Below, in pieces: positions 19,895 through 29,601 of a stretch of 38,552 nt of DNA (position 1 is its first letter; every line of letters begins with the position of its first letter). Position numbers and translations under genes: made by a program. Location: assembly GCA_900073065.1 (NCBI GenBank), contig FJOG01000110.1, forward strand, positions 3,416 to 41,967, given 5' to 3'. Under the pieces are notes generated by a model. It searched no databases, was not told the origin of the DNA, and saw nothing but the letters and a program-made list of their open reading frames with translations. The stretch comes from Phialocephala subalpina (Eukaryota; Ascomycota; Leotiomycetes; Helotiales; Mollisiaceae).

Positions 19895-22800
19895 CTGCCT
19901 TCGGCTGTTGAGCCTCTCAAAGTCAGACCGGTTGTTGTGATCATCTACAGCCATTGCCGCTCCACGATTCTCCACCTCCAGAACAGACATCGCGACATCT
20001 CCAATCCGAAGCAGCCTCAATTCTCCATTCTGCAACCAATCACGAACGAGATACGAATATTTAACATGTCCGACCCGATGGCTCTAGACTGGCACAAAGA
20101 ACCGCTTCGACATGTTGGTTAATACTTCCAAAAACTTTCCTTGCAACATCTGCACAAGGTGCGCTTCTTCTCTCTTTCCAGTTGCACATAACTAATATTG
20201 TACAGACCGTGAATTTTACCCACGCACAAATCTCTAACTCGCGTCCTCGTGTCATTCGAATTCGTCCTCTGCCTGCGAATCCTCCTGCCCGAGGCCAAGA
20301 CAATGCGAATCGAGGACACCATTTCACCGGAAGGCATAGAGGATTGTCAAGGTCTCTCCTTCTCTATGGTCCCAAGAGTTTCCTCTGTATGGTCTGCCAC
20401 TTCCATTTCGCTCCGGTCGTCCCTTCCACAATAGCAGATGTCAGAGATGGTCTCGAAGGAAGAGATTGGAACTAGGGCAGCCAACTACCAAAGGGGGGGA
20501 GCAGGAACGGCTAGATAATCACGTCAGATTCCTTGTGTGGCTCGATAATTTCAGGTGCAAGAGCTAGAGCAGTGGTAGCAATCCATCGTGGTAACAGCAG
20601 TCCGCCGTGATCTGGAAGGCATCGAAGCCTATTCGCGCCTCTCGGACGTTTGCTACAATCGGGTTACACAAGGTAGACATCCTTTGATGGGCAAGGAGAG
20701 GTTGCAACTTTGAGCTCCTATACGCAAGGTTTTGACTCGAGAAGATGCCCTGTGTTGGGACCAAAGGAGCACTCTGTGCTTGGGGCATATTCAGCATGAT
20801 TTGCAGCGGTACACTCAAGCTCAGTTTGAGGGCCTCTGTCATAAGTGCTATTGAAATTGGCTACTTTACCGTGTGCCAAACTAATGACCGCAGACCTGCA
20901 AAGATATGCAAGACCAATAGCCAAGCGGGTCTCGCGATGTCATCGACCAGGGCTATTCGTCCAGCTATGACAGTTCAATTGCAGCGGACGTCAAACAGAG
21001 CTCCTCAAAATCGGAAACAGCCACATCAAACTCCCTGGTAAAGAGCTAACCCTATGACTGCTACACAATCTTTAGCAGAAGCCCAACTTTTACGATAACC
21101 TCTTCTAGAGAAACCCAGCATGATACTCAAGGTTTGGTGCGGAAGTATGTTACTTTGGGGAAAATGCTATGGGCTGATCATAGGTCAATCAATAAGTGTT
21201 GTTCCTCTCATCAATTGCACATGCTGATCTGGTCTCTGCAGCCCTGTAGTCATTTTATAAAGCTTTTCCTCCTTCTCAGCTATACCATCCAGCTATACCG
21301 TGCGTCTGTTCCCAGTCACCAGTGTTCTAATATAACTGTGCGGCTCGATCGTACTAGGTCGAATCGGCAACTAACAATCTCCCTCTCCTTCTCTGCCTTT
21401 CCTCCGGAAACCACCATTCTATCATTTCGACCAAAGCTTGAACAATATGGGTTTCACACAAGTCCGAGACTATAATAACTCTTTAGAGTCCCATCCGCCG
21501 TCTTCGTTACCGAGGGATATTCATTTACACACTTCTGAGAGAGGGGACCTCTCTCACGTTCAACCAAACACCGTTCTTAGCTTTGTCCGTCACCCCATGT
21601 GATGTGATTTGCCAAGGGTTTACTGAAAGGGGCTTCTTTTTCGTTGAATAGCGTTGTCTTGGCATTCAAGAGGAAAACATAGTTCAATAAACTCTTCTGG
21701 CTCCCGTAGAGGCAGAACGCAATGGCATCTTGTCCTCGTCAGAGACTTTAATATTCCGGCAACATAGCTCGACGAAGCGCGTCTGCAACGTTTATATCTC
21801 GGATATAGTCATCCTAACTTGCAACGGTCAAATCTTTCGTCAAACATTGCTGATTATTCTCGAAACCACGATCCTTGGGTGTCATTTCTCTTGTTGATGT
21901 TGCTTGGACTTCGTCCGATGACTGGTCTGTTTACCGAGTATCTTCTTCGAGTGTAAAGGCTAAGCTTATGACATCCACTTACTTTGTCCTCTTGCCTTGC
22001 ACTCTCTTAGTGTTGTCCTTTCTTACAGAACTTCTTCTAGTAATTTTTGCTCTCAAGTCGCTATGCCTGTTCTAAATTGCTGTTTCGCTTACCTGATGAT
22101 TCTCTCTTAAGAATCGCTCAATATCCTCTTCTCTATGGTGTCTATAGAGGCAGTTTCGTTATGTCCGAACTCATTGCACTCGTTATGGTGTGAGTAGCAG
22201 ACTGGCTGGTGTCTTGAAATACCTCAGCGTCTCAAATGTGATCAGACATCGCCATTGCCTCTACTCTTATGATGGACAGGTGGCGGTATTTTTACTTTGC
22301 TCATTTGCGGTCTCTCATCCACCTCAAGTCTGCATAGCGCTAGATAAACCGAAGTCGAGGTGAGATGAGATGATAGAGGATTCTTGCAGCCTAGCTTCAG
22401 AGTTGTGTCATTCTTTGTCTGCTATCATTAAAAGATGGACTTCGAAAGTCAACCTCAACTCATAGTACGACGGCAGCTTCCACCCCCCCCCCCCCGTGCT
22501 TCCCTTTCCAGGTCCTCTTGGAACCAATCATCGTATCACTCAAACTCTAAGCGGATAGAACAACGGTGTTGTCGGTTCAAGCATCTGGACGAAAGTTAAC
22601 TTCCTTGCAGGGACCAACAAAGATATAACACCCCCATCTCGTTCGAGGACAGAACAGCGCAGCTTTGAGCATCGAGTCCTACGCCAAACAGATCCTCAAG
22701 AGACCCATCGAAGTCATGCCCTCGATGCCTTCAGTCGACAGTTCAGCAACAACACCAAATCCAATTATTTCTTCCAACTCCAAATCAAGCCATTGTCCGG

Positions 22801-23690
22801 TCCAGACTTGGATCTCCTCAGTTAGAATCGTGATTTGATCGAAGCTTCGACTTCCTACCTGACCACTCTCGGACCCAGACTTCGACATCCTCTACTAGAA
22901 TTATCTTCTACCAACAACCCCGTAACAAGGAGAAGCACTAGGATCGAGGTAGCTTTTCGGAAATCCCACATCTCGAGAAACGTACATACAACCACGGTGG
23001 CAACACAAGAAGGATCAGCTCCTGCCTTCACCGCGTCCAAGAAAATCAAAGTCCACCAACTTGACCTGGGTCGTACTGCATCAAATTCTCTCCCATGCTA
23101 GGACATTAGCTGAACTGGTTGTAGCTTCATCAACTTCCTTACCTTCATCGACCTCGAATCGTCTGTCAATTTTCTTTAGCCATGTCTTTACTATCCTATT
23201 CCGTCTTGAAGGTTTCCTGAAACTCCTCTGTTATCCTATTTCCTCTCTGCATCACACTCCAATCACAACTATGTACACAGCACGAAGCTATACCTCCGCC
23301 CTTCAGAAGTGCAATGACAGGTGGATCTCAGAGATCTTGAGCTCGGCAAGTATAAATCCATTTACCCTTACCTTTCTACCTCTAATGTCCATTGTTAGTC
23401 CTATCAGTTCTCCATCCCATGTTTCCTCGCATTGTACTCTTTCCCACCTCGCTCGTGCTGGTCCTCTCATTGGTGTTTGGTGTCAACATTAATGTGACCA
23501 CTTAGCAGAGAGTTTTGCGTTTCTTGAGGAATATGCGATGGATTCTCAAAGACTTTATCTTCGTTTAGCTCACCCGTCAACCGCAACTTCATTATTATGA
23601 TCGATGATGGGATACCGAATTTTTGGCTTGGCCGACGACGAGATCTTTGGCAATGGTGCATCGAAGAACTCCGCACGCCATCCTCATCTC
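19895..23690. other. No firmly supported gene; possible degraded coding stretches
   Basis: Possible relics are seen but cannot be proved. The plus stretch 22680-23101 reads as a Ser/Pro/Thr-rich frame interrupted by TAG where CAG would restore it (near 22823). The minus frame 20564-20842 begins late with MPQAQSAPLVPTQGI, like the MSQ starts described farther right. A short plus frame at 20067 starts MSDPMALDWHKEPLRHVG. A 13-base C run is at 22493-22505. None of these is strong enough to call as a gene. Confidence 0.35.
22493..22505. repeat. Homopolymer run of 13 C
   Basis: An uninterrupted C13 tract in otherwise mixed sequence. Runs of this length are slippage-prone, and their length may also be an assembly artefact. 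Confidence 0.9.
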
Positions 23691-23695
23691 TTTCT

Positions 23696-24022
23696 CTATG
23701 ACTGCCAACTCCACCTCAGGAGACTCGGATGCCTGCGGCAAGTCAGAACCGAGAAAGTCACCGTTTGGAGCTTGATCACCGACAATAGATGAGGAAGTGC
23801 TGATTCGTCAATGCTCGCCTGGGACACTACCTTGGGCTGCTCTTTCTTAGGTAGAGAAGTCTCCAACATTGTCTTCATGGTAGTATCGAGGTGGATTTTG
23901 AACCCCTTCCCAGCATTCTCTTTGAATTCGTCGACAATAGTAAGGAGCTTTTCGCTTTCGGCCCAGAATTTCACCGCAGTCTCTGTAAATCTAGCTGACA
24001 ACGACTCCATTTGATGTTGCAT
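23696..24022 (-). CDS. Helical-module family, copy F (open frame, 108 codons)
   Basis: The frame starts MQHQMESLSARF and carries the full module: TAVKFWAESEKLLTIVDEF, then KENAGKGFKIHLDTTMK and MLETS. A tail follows, KKEQPKVVSQASIDES, which matches copy A (SEKQPSKAVSRATHDES) closely in protein and in DNA. After residue 80 the frame drifts into sequence that looks noncoding, so the real C-terminus may be shorter or spliced. Heptad-like spacing of Leu/Ile/Phe predicts amphipathic helices. There is no signal peptide or membrane segment. I do not recognise the family; expression is unknown. Confidence 0.4.
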   Translation of the reverse strand: MQHQMESLSARFTETAVKFWAESEKLLTIVDEFKENAGKGFKIHLDTTMKTMLETSLPKKEQPKVVSQASIDESALPHLLSVIKLQTVTFSVLTCRRHPSLLRWSWQS

Positions 24023-24336
24023 TATATCCTTGTTGATCTATGTCAGTTGCTGCCCAGGACAATCTTTCGCTCAAGTTACTACACTAGAATATCTCAGCTG
24101 AGATGAAATAAGACGTCGATGACTCCAAGTCTGTCTAGTAGAAGAGACGTAGTTGGTGCTGAATGTCCGGGTCAAGATGTTGAGCTATTCGGTGAAGGAC
24201 GGACGGAGACGAAAAAACTGGTAATAGGGTGGATGCTGGCGCAGTCGATGTGCTGATGACCACGACGTAGTCTTGTAGGAAGCACCAAGTGCCTTAGAGG
24301 TGCTGGTGTAAGTGTAGGTAGCAGAGATTCAATCGA

Positions 24337-24735
24337 TCACCAGAATTGTTTCCATGGTAGTGCCATGGTGTTTCTGAAGTCTTTCTCAGTCTTGGTCTTG
24401 GATGCTGTTCGTTGGTAACTAACTGCTCGAGCATTTCGTTCATAAAAGTGGCTCTTGAAGTCCTTCTCAGCTTTGATTTTGAAGGTATCGGATATCATGC
24501 TAAGCACTCTGGCCTCCGCACTCCAGAACTTCTCTGCGGTATCTTTTAGTCGAGCGCTAACTCTGTTATTCGGTGTTGTATTGCAGGTCCATCGATGGGA
24601 GCAGACGCTATACCTAGCTGACTGATGTTTTTCCCTGGCTGGGATACGGCCTAGCCTCGATACGCTCCTCGTAAATCTGGAAACGGACAGGTATTCGTCT
24701 CGCTGGGTAGGCGGATAGATCTCGAGTTCGACCAA
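24337..24735 (-). pseudogene. Helical-module family, copies E and E2 in tandem, decayed
   Basis: Residues 59-105 of this 132-codon frame form module E: VSARLKDTAEKFWSAEARVL, then SMISDTFKIKAEKDFKSHF. Directly after it a second partial copy, E2, reads KTKTEKDFRNTMALPWKQF. At DNA level E2 (about 24340-24410) aligns with copy A over some 65 bases with a single base missing, which explains why its LD-x-TMK end is out of frame. The 58 residues before E look unrelated to the other copies and may not be coding. E2 shows that the unit has duplicated head to tail. Confidence 0.45.
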
Positions 24736-25135
24736 TTAGGTGAAAAAAAGGAGGATGAAAACGAAAGAAACAGAATGGCTGGATAGAAGAGAAAGGGGAC
24801 GACTACGTTGGAGGAGAACAGTAGAGGCAGATATAGGCAATATTCAGTGATAATGCGGGTAGCGTAGCTGTGTCTCGGCTCTTGAGTACCGGTCTTCTGG
24901 CATGGTTTGGTACATTGCATTGCATGTGCTAAAACTGCGTTTATGATGATTCTCGTGGCGTCATTTGTAGCGTATTTATGTCTTTCTCCGCTTCGGACAA
25001 TGCTCTAGGATGTCGAGGCTTGATGACTATCTGCTATGCTTCCTCTTCGGTATTTGTGCAGTAGTACAATGGGTGCCAGAAATCATTTGATGTCCTTCGC
25101 TGCTTAGAACCGCTTGCAATTCTGTCTCCGAGATA

Positions 25136-25195
25136 GGAGTTCTCCACGATTGTTTTGGAGCCGGCATCGACGTAGATCTTAAACTCCTCGACTTT
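25136..25195 (-). pseudogene. Helical-module family, partial copy G
   Basis: Only the second half of the module is visible: KVEEFKIYVDAGSKTIVENS. It matches the FKIHLDTTMKTMLETS segment of copy F position by position. The upstream half, which should carry the FW motif, is not recognisable. It is most likely a truncated relic. Confidence 0.35.
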
Positions 25196-25403
25196 GCAGC
25201 TGCCGATCACAGCTTGAGTCCCGCACTACTGATTATCTTACAGCCCCTCTTCACTACAGCCATCATTCAATCTTCCATCGTCGCAGTTGTTGTTGGTTGT
25301 TTTGCAGCGACATTTAATTTGAAAGAGGTTCTGCTGCAGTAGATGATGTGGTAGTTGGTGGCGCTCTTGGTTGAGTTACCTTGAGATCGACGAGTGAGTT
25401 TGA

Positions 25404-25870
25404 AAGCTGAACCGAGCTCGCGGTGTTGTTGCTGTCTCGTTTTCCGGGTTGAGAAGCTGCATGCAGCAATTTTTGGGCTTGAGCTTCGGTTGTTGGCGGT
25501 CTTGAATGATATTGTCGAGAATTGTCTGAAGATTCCCAACAACAACTAGAGACTCTTGGCCTCCGTTCGTATTATAGCTGAAGTTGAGCTTAGTTGGCTG
25601 AGTTGTTGCTGTCTTGGGTTCCGAATTGAGGAGTTACACATGGCAAATGTCGACACTGAGCTTTAGATACTGGTGGATTCGCATGGTATGGTCGATTGTC
25701 ATCTAAAAATGCCCTCTTTTCTAATTGTTACGTCCAAACCTTTGAGAGTAGTATTATTGAAGCCGAGTTGACTGGTTGCTGCAGTCCTATTGCCGGCTCG
25801 AGTTCCAGATCGGAAGACCGTGAGTAGCAATTATCGAGCTCGCGCTTCACATGATATTGTCGAGGTTGTC
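25404..25870 (-). repeat. Imperfect tandem triplicate, period about 178 bp
   Basis: Three related segments of about 110-125 bp lie at 25404-25526, 25581-25700 and 25760-25870. Each begins on plus with AAGCTGA-, AAGTTGA- or AAGCCGA-like bases and ends with GTCGAGAATTGTC-like bases. Copies 1 and 2 share TGTTGCTGTCT and GGTTGAGAAG-like blocks. On the minus strand copies 1 and 2 both read DN-x-x-YH followed by GKRDSNN or GTQDSNN. Copy 1 sits in a longer open frame and copy 2 has stops, so the set is decaying. Confidence 0.55.
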
Positions 25871-26803
25871 CCAGTGCTTTCTTTGTCGAACAATGATTCT
25901 TGTCTTTGAGAAAGGTACCGATATCTCCCTGAGATTCTTGTCTTCATGACATGCCTTGCGAGATGGGACTTTGAACTTCGAAAGAACACCAAAGCGAGTC
26001 GGACTCCCTTATCTCTGGGAAGGGTAATTGGTATGTCGTGGCCCTCGGAAGCGGTCCAGTTTCTCTCTTGCGAAGTCAACAATGTGAAGTATGCTTTCAA
26101 TGGGTACTAAGCGAGTCTGACTGTCCATTTACTGTACTGAACCAGTTCCCAGTCCCTGGAGTTGTTGCCAATCGTAATGCTTGAAGCGCTTAAATTTCCC
26201 CTCTCTTTTCCTATCTACTGGGAATGCAGGCAACTCCTCAATAAACAAAACTACCTCTCAGTCTATCAATTGCTGGAATCCTTACTTGAGTCACACTTCT
26301 TCCAGGCTGGGAGATGGGAGTACCAGTCTGGTGTAGACGAACTGCGAAAACAAAAATACCAATTGATTATTCTCAATATTGCATCTGGAGCTACGTTCTT
26401 AATGCACTTTCGTCCATCTTTCGGGGTCTTTAAGTCAACCAGTTTCTGTAGTCTCTCAGAGAGAGCTGTGTAAAACAACCTCGCTTGCTTTGCGCCTTTT
26501 CTTTCCACCGCTCTTAATGCCGATATCGATCGTCTCTAAATCATATGTGATTTTTCCACTACCGATTTCCATCTGCCTGCTGTCTTCACTTCTTCCGGGT
26601 TCTCCCTGTATCTTTTTGGAAAGTTTTTCGGTATACTTTCAGCGGATGGTTCCTTCCTCGGCAGCTCTTGCATCATGCCAGGTCACTACCTCCTCCTCCT
26701 CCTGCATCCTCTACTGTCGTCGATCCGATGCCGCATTCAGTAGTTCTGTGCTTGAGGATCCCACTGATTAGGCTCGGAGATAACCTTAACTAGCAGTTCA
26801 GTA

Positions 26804-27250
26804 TTATGAGCTCACGGATGAAAAAGGCAGGGTTAGTTCGTCATCACCGTACAGAGCTTCTGATGGTGCATTGTTAGAAGCATGCATGTTCTGCCAGAGC
26901 CCCTTAACCATTGCATCCATTGATCTGGTGATGGCCCGCTTGATCCGCCTTTCGATCTCTTCTTCGAATTTTTCAAGAATGTCGCTCAACTCCTTCTTTG
27001 AAGCCCAGAATTCATCAAGGGTATCCTGAACCTTAATGAGATGACGGTAGCTGCGAGCTCGACTGTTTCGTCTTCTGCCATGTCCCCTACATGAGCACAC
27101 GCTGCACTCTCTTATAACTCCAGGGATCTCGCAGCCGGCTTCCTGACCGTGAGTTTCATCTTGATGCCGGTGGGAGCTGGTGCTTCTTTCGAATGTCCTT
27201 GTTCTCTTGGGGCATCCTGCCGACAGCTTTCTTCGTCTTTCATGGCTCAT
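26804..27250 (-). CDS. Helical-module family, copy D (open frame, 148 codons)
   Basis: The first 70 residues are Arg/Ser/His-rich and contain CEIPGVIRECSVCSCRGHGR, with four cysteines. The module follows at residues 72-117: IKVQDTLDEFWASKKELSDI, then LEKFEEEIERRIKRAITRSM and DAMVKGL. A short acidic tail (YGDDELTLPF) ends the frame. DNA aligns without gaps to copies C and F across the module. The true start is unclear: an MPQENKDIRKK start at 27215 in another frame looks like a family N-terminus, so an intron or frameshift may lie between. The protein would be intracellular. Function is unknown. Confidence 0.35.
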   Translation of the reverse strand: MSHERRRKLSAGCPKRTRTFERSTSSHRHQDETHGQEAGCEIPGVIRECSVCSCRGHGRRRNSRARSYRHLIKVQDTLDEFWASKKELSDILEKFEEEIERRIKRAITRSMDAMVKGLWQNMHASNNAPSEALYGDDELTLPFSSVSS

Positions 27251-27608
27251 CCTTGCCTAATATTTGTGGCAGTTACTTGGAAGGTTGGAGCCACCCTTCG
27301 AGTGTCCTTGGCCGTTTGGGACATTGCCTTGCGATCCTCCTTGTCCTATACCTGTGAGTAACTGGTTAAAATCAAAGTTTATGGAATAATTCCATCTCGT
27401 TCTGTAAGTCAGTTTGGTGGATTTGGGTTCCTGCTTCGACGCTTTCTAACCACCATCACTGATTTGCTAGGCATCGGTCTGGGTTTCTGGTGCTCCGAGT
27501 TCCACATCCTCCCGGCTCTCTCCAGCTCGTATTTCTGGATTTCCTGCTCTCGATTGCGAGCTGATCCTTTTTCGAGAGACTTGGCCAACTATTGCAACGT
27601 CCTCGGGG

Positions 27609-28130
27609 CTAGGAGTAGTATAACTCCTCTTCTTCGCTGTCTCGTTGATGCGCTTTGATGTTGGAGCTTCTCTTTGGTGCGACTCTGGGCTCCTGTGACA
27701 TGTTAGATGCAATACGTCGTCCATTGATGACAAGAACCCTCACTGATGACGATTCTGCAGCTGAAGAGTTTGCAGATTGGTGCGCCGTTAAGGTGAGGTA
27801 ATTGCTTTGTGATGAGCTTTCCAGGCAGCGTGACTGTGAGTGCGTAGTGAGCCTCTCCAGGATCCTTCTCACATTGTCGTCCATGAACTTCTCGAAGTCT
27901 TTCTCCAACCCTTTCTTGAACCCGTCTAGTATGCTCTTGAACTCCACAGTTTTGGCCCCAACGAATTCTTTAGCGACTGCTTTTAATGCGGCAGTCACGT
28001 CGTGGACCTCATGCTCCGAAGGGACTGGGGGGTTGATCCTTTGGTAAGACATTGCCTGTCTTCGAATATTTGAGCTTGGCAGGGAGATCCGGAGTGGAGT
28101 TCGAACATTCGATACAAGATCTCTCACCAC
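27609..28130 (-). CDS. Helical-module family, copy C (best preserved, 173 or 147 codons)
   Basis: This is the best candidate for a live member. The ATG at 28052 (MSYQRINPPVPSEHEVHD) is preferred over 28130, because the segment between looks like leader. The module reads ALKAVAKEFVGAKTVEFKSI, then LDGFKKGLEKDFEKFMDDN and VRRILERL. A Ser/Gln-rich linker follows, then VRVLVINGRRIASNMSQEPR and an acidic end (DSEEEELYYS). The family FW pair is FV here. The last part overlaps another possible family start (MSQEPRVAPKRSS, ATG at 27701), so the tail may belong to the next unit. There is no signal peptide. Function is unknown. Confidence 0.4.
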   Translation of the reverse strand: MVRDLVSNVRTPLRISLPSSNIRRQAMSYQRINPPVPSEHEVHDVTAALKAVAKEFVGAKTVEFKSILDGFKKGLEKDFEKFMDDNVRRILERLTTHSQSRCLESSSQSNYLTLTAHQSANSSAAESSSVRVLVINGRRIASNMSQEPRVAPKRSSNIKAHQRDSEEEELYYS

Positions 28131-28197
28131 TGGAAAATTAGACTCTAGGTCATTCCTCTCTATCTTAAGAGGGTCGTCGGGATATTATGCATGCGAG

Positions 28198-28325
28198 GGA
28201 AAGTTCCGAGAAATCTGCTGAACCGTTTTATCGACGGATTCCTTTATGTTTTTTGCAACCTCTTTCTTGAAGTTATCAGTCATGGTGTTGAATTGTCGTA
28301 TTTTGGGCGTCAGAACTCCAAGGTT
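28198..28325 (-). pseudogene. Helical-module family, copy B
   Basis: The minus-strand reading NLGVLTPKIRQFNTMTDNFK, then KEVAKNIKESVDKTVQQIS aligns without gaps to copies A and C (FK-x-x-x-E/A-x-x-x-K-x-x-x-D-x-T). The FW motif is lost and the frame stops soon after. It lies about 130 bp upstream of the copy C start. Confidence 0.4.
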
Positions 28326-28367
28326 ACTCCCAGTGCCGTTGTGACTCCTTCTCTATCACCAGCGGCC

Positions 28368-28592
28368 CTATTCCTTCCATTCACAGGAGGGTCGTCCATT
28401 CCCAAGTTGTTGATGTCCCTCGTTGCGTAAGGTCCTTCTTTCGACCTCTCCTTGCGCCGATGTCAGCGATTCGTCAAGTGTCCTTCCTCGTAGTTGACAT
28501 CGATTCCTCGCACTTTCGATCCTTGCCTTACTTTCTTTATCTTCATCTGGAACACTTCTGCTTGCAGCTGGGTGTCTAGATCCCTGAGACAT
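28368..28592 (-). CDS. Possible N-terminal exon of a module-family gene
   Basis: This 74-codon frame starts MSQGSRHPAASRSVPDEDKE. It is hydrophilic, rich in Arg, Glu and Ser, and predicted disordered. Its start resembles MSQEPRVAPKRSS (27701), MSQTAKDTRRVAP (27324), MPQENKDIRKK (27215) and MSQPASGIRIQ (29929). It lies just upstream of copy B and could be spliced to it, but no splice site was fixed. Real coding status is uncertain. Confidence 0.25.
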   Translation of the reverse strand: MSQGSRHPAASRSVPDEDKESKARIESARNRCQLRGRTLDESLTSAQGEVERRTLRNEGHQQLGNGRPSCEWKE

Positions 28593-28611
28593 GTCAGAAT
28601 AGGAAACGTCA

Positions 28612-28918
28612 TTATTTGGTGTTTAGGCACCTACACCTGATGAGGACGAGGCTTTCGTCATGGGTTGCCCTGGACACTGCCTTCGAAGGTTGTTTCTCGG
28701 AACCAAGCGTCTCGATTGCTTTCATGGTAGTGTCAAGATAGTCCTTAAATTCCGTCTCGGCTTTGGTCTTGAAGGTCTCAAAGATCGTAGCGAATTCTGT
28801 GGCTTTCGTGCTCCAGAACTGCTCTTCGCTCCTCGTCTCAAAGAAATCGTGCATTCAACTTTGTACCGAAGTCAATGGTTTGCCAAACATCATGCTGGGC
28901 TGTCCGCGTTTCGAGCTT
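28612..28918 (-). pseudogene. Helical-module family, copy A with upstream WQ-D-G block, frameshifted
   Basis: Reading from 28918, KLETRTAQHDVWQTIDFGTK then LNARFL ends in a stop at 28838. The same region continues in another frame (28854 to 28612) as ETRSEEQFWSTKATEFATIF, then ETFKTKAETEFKDYLDTTMK and AIETLGSEKQPSKAVSRATH. LNARFL corresponds to LSARF in copy F and VSARL in copy E, so the two frames are one ancestral protein separated by a small indel. Copies A, E and F align at DNA level over more than 100 bp. This is clear homology with clear damage. Confidence 0.55.
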
Positions 28919-28919
28919 C

Positions 28920-29426
28920 TTAGTTGCTGCACGCTCCCTTGCTCTTTCGCTGGGATTTCGATTCCCGTCTGTGAGCCATTTCCATTTCGAGGGGATTGAC
29001 CACCGACGGGGACATCTGCTGACGTTGCTGCATCAGAGAATTCCTCGGTGGTTTTCTAGATGTTCGTCTATTTGACTCTCTCTTTGTTCGATTTTTGCCC
29101 CTGGTTGCCAGCTGGCTCTCTTCTAAGATCCTCCGCTGCCAATAAGAACATCTTCTGGTAGTGGCGTTCGTACGATCCCTGGTGTCAATCAGGTGCTCGA
29201 CTTCGGTCGGGGGATTTGAGCGAAACGGTGCTACTGACTTAAAGTTCTTCGATATATTCCCTCTCGCACCGACATCGACTATTTGCCATGCGTTGTTGGT
29301 GTTGTCCGAAGCTTCGAGTTTCGGCTCTGCGCTCTCTCTCGCTCGTTCCGAAGAATTGTCGGGTTCAGATAAAGAGCTAGAGTTCTTGCGTGGAGTCAGC
29401 TGGCCAAGGGGAATATGGTCATGCAA
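28920..29426 (-). CDS. Open frame of 168 codons, related to the module family at its centre
   Basis: The frame reads upstream past its first ATG, where a run of six Asp (encoded by the TCA microsatellite at about 29452-29473) is in frame. It is acidic and Ser-rich at first, then has KLEASDNTNNAWQIVDVGAR followed by GNISKNF at 29241-29321. That block matches the KLETRTAQHDVWQTIDFGTK block of copy A. The rest is basic (Arg/Lys/Gln-rich) and ends KSKGACSN. Probably it is part of a larger unit starting near 29929 (MSQPASGIRIQARRAKK), but no splice model was proven. Confidence 0.3.
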   Translation of the reverse strand: MHDHIPLGQLTPRKNSSSLSEPDNSSERARESAEPKLEASDNTNNAWQIVDVGARGNISKNFKSVAPFRSNPPTEVEHLIDTRDRTNATTRRCSYWQRRILEESQLATRGKNRTKRESNRRTSRKPPRNSLMQQRQQMSPSVVNPLEMEMAHRRESKSQRKSKGACSN

Positions 29427-29601
29427 TGGTGCATCATGGAACTTGTCTTCTACATCATCATCATCATCATCAGGGTAGTGCTGTAGAGGTCCTCGGTTGT
29501 AGTCCCAACCTGAGCGACAAGCTCCTGCACCTACTTTTCATGCTTGCCGCGGCTGATTGGCAGGTATACCCGTAGTCTTGGGACAATGTCTGTGATGGCG
29601 T

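Noticed and set aside
20182..20475. Possible gene with a zinc-finger-like CNIC-x-x-C
   Set aside because: CNICTRC is seen in one frame near 20148, but the following cysteine/histidine pair is missing and no consistent splice model joins it to the frame starting at 20067.
29452..29473. Poly-His/Met/Asp coding repeat
   Set aside because: It is a plain TCA trinucleotide microsatellite; it is in frame with a weak minus-strand candidate but is no evidence for a gene on its own.
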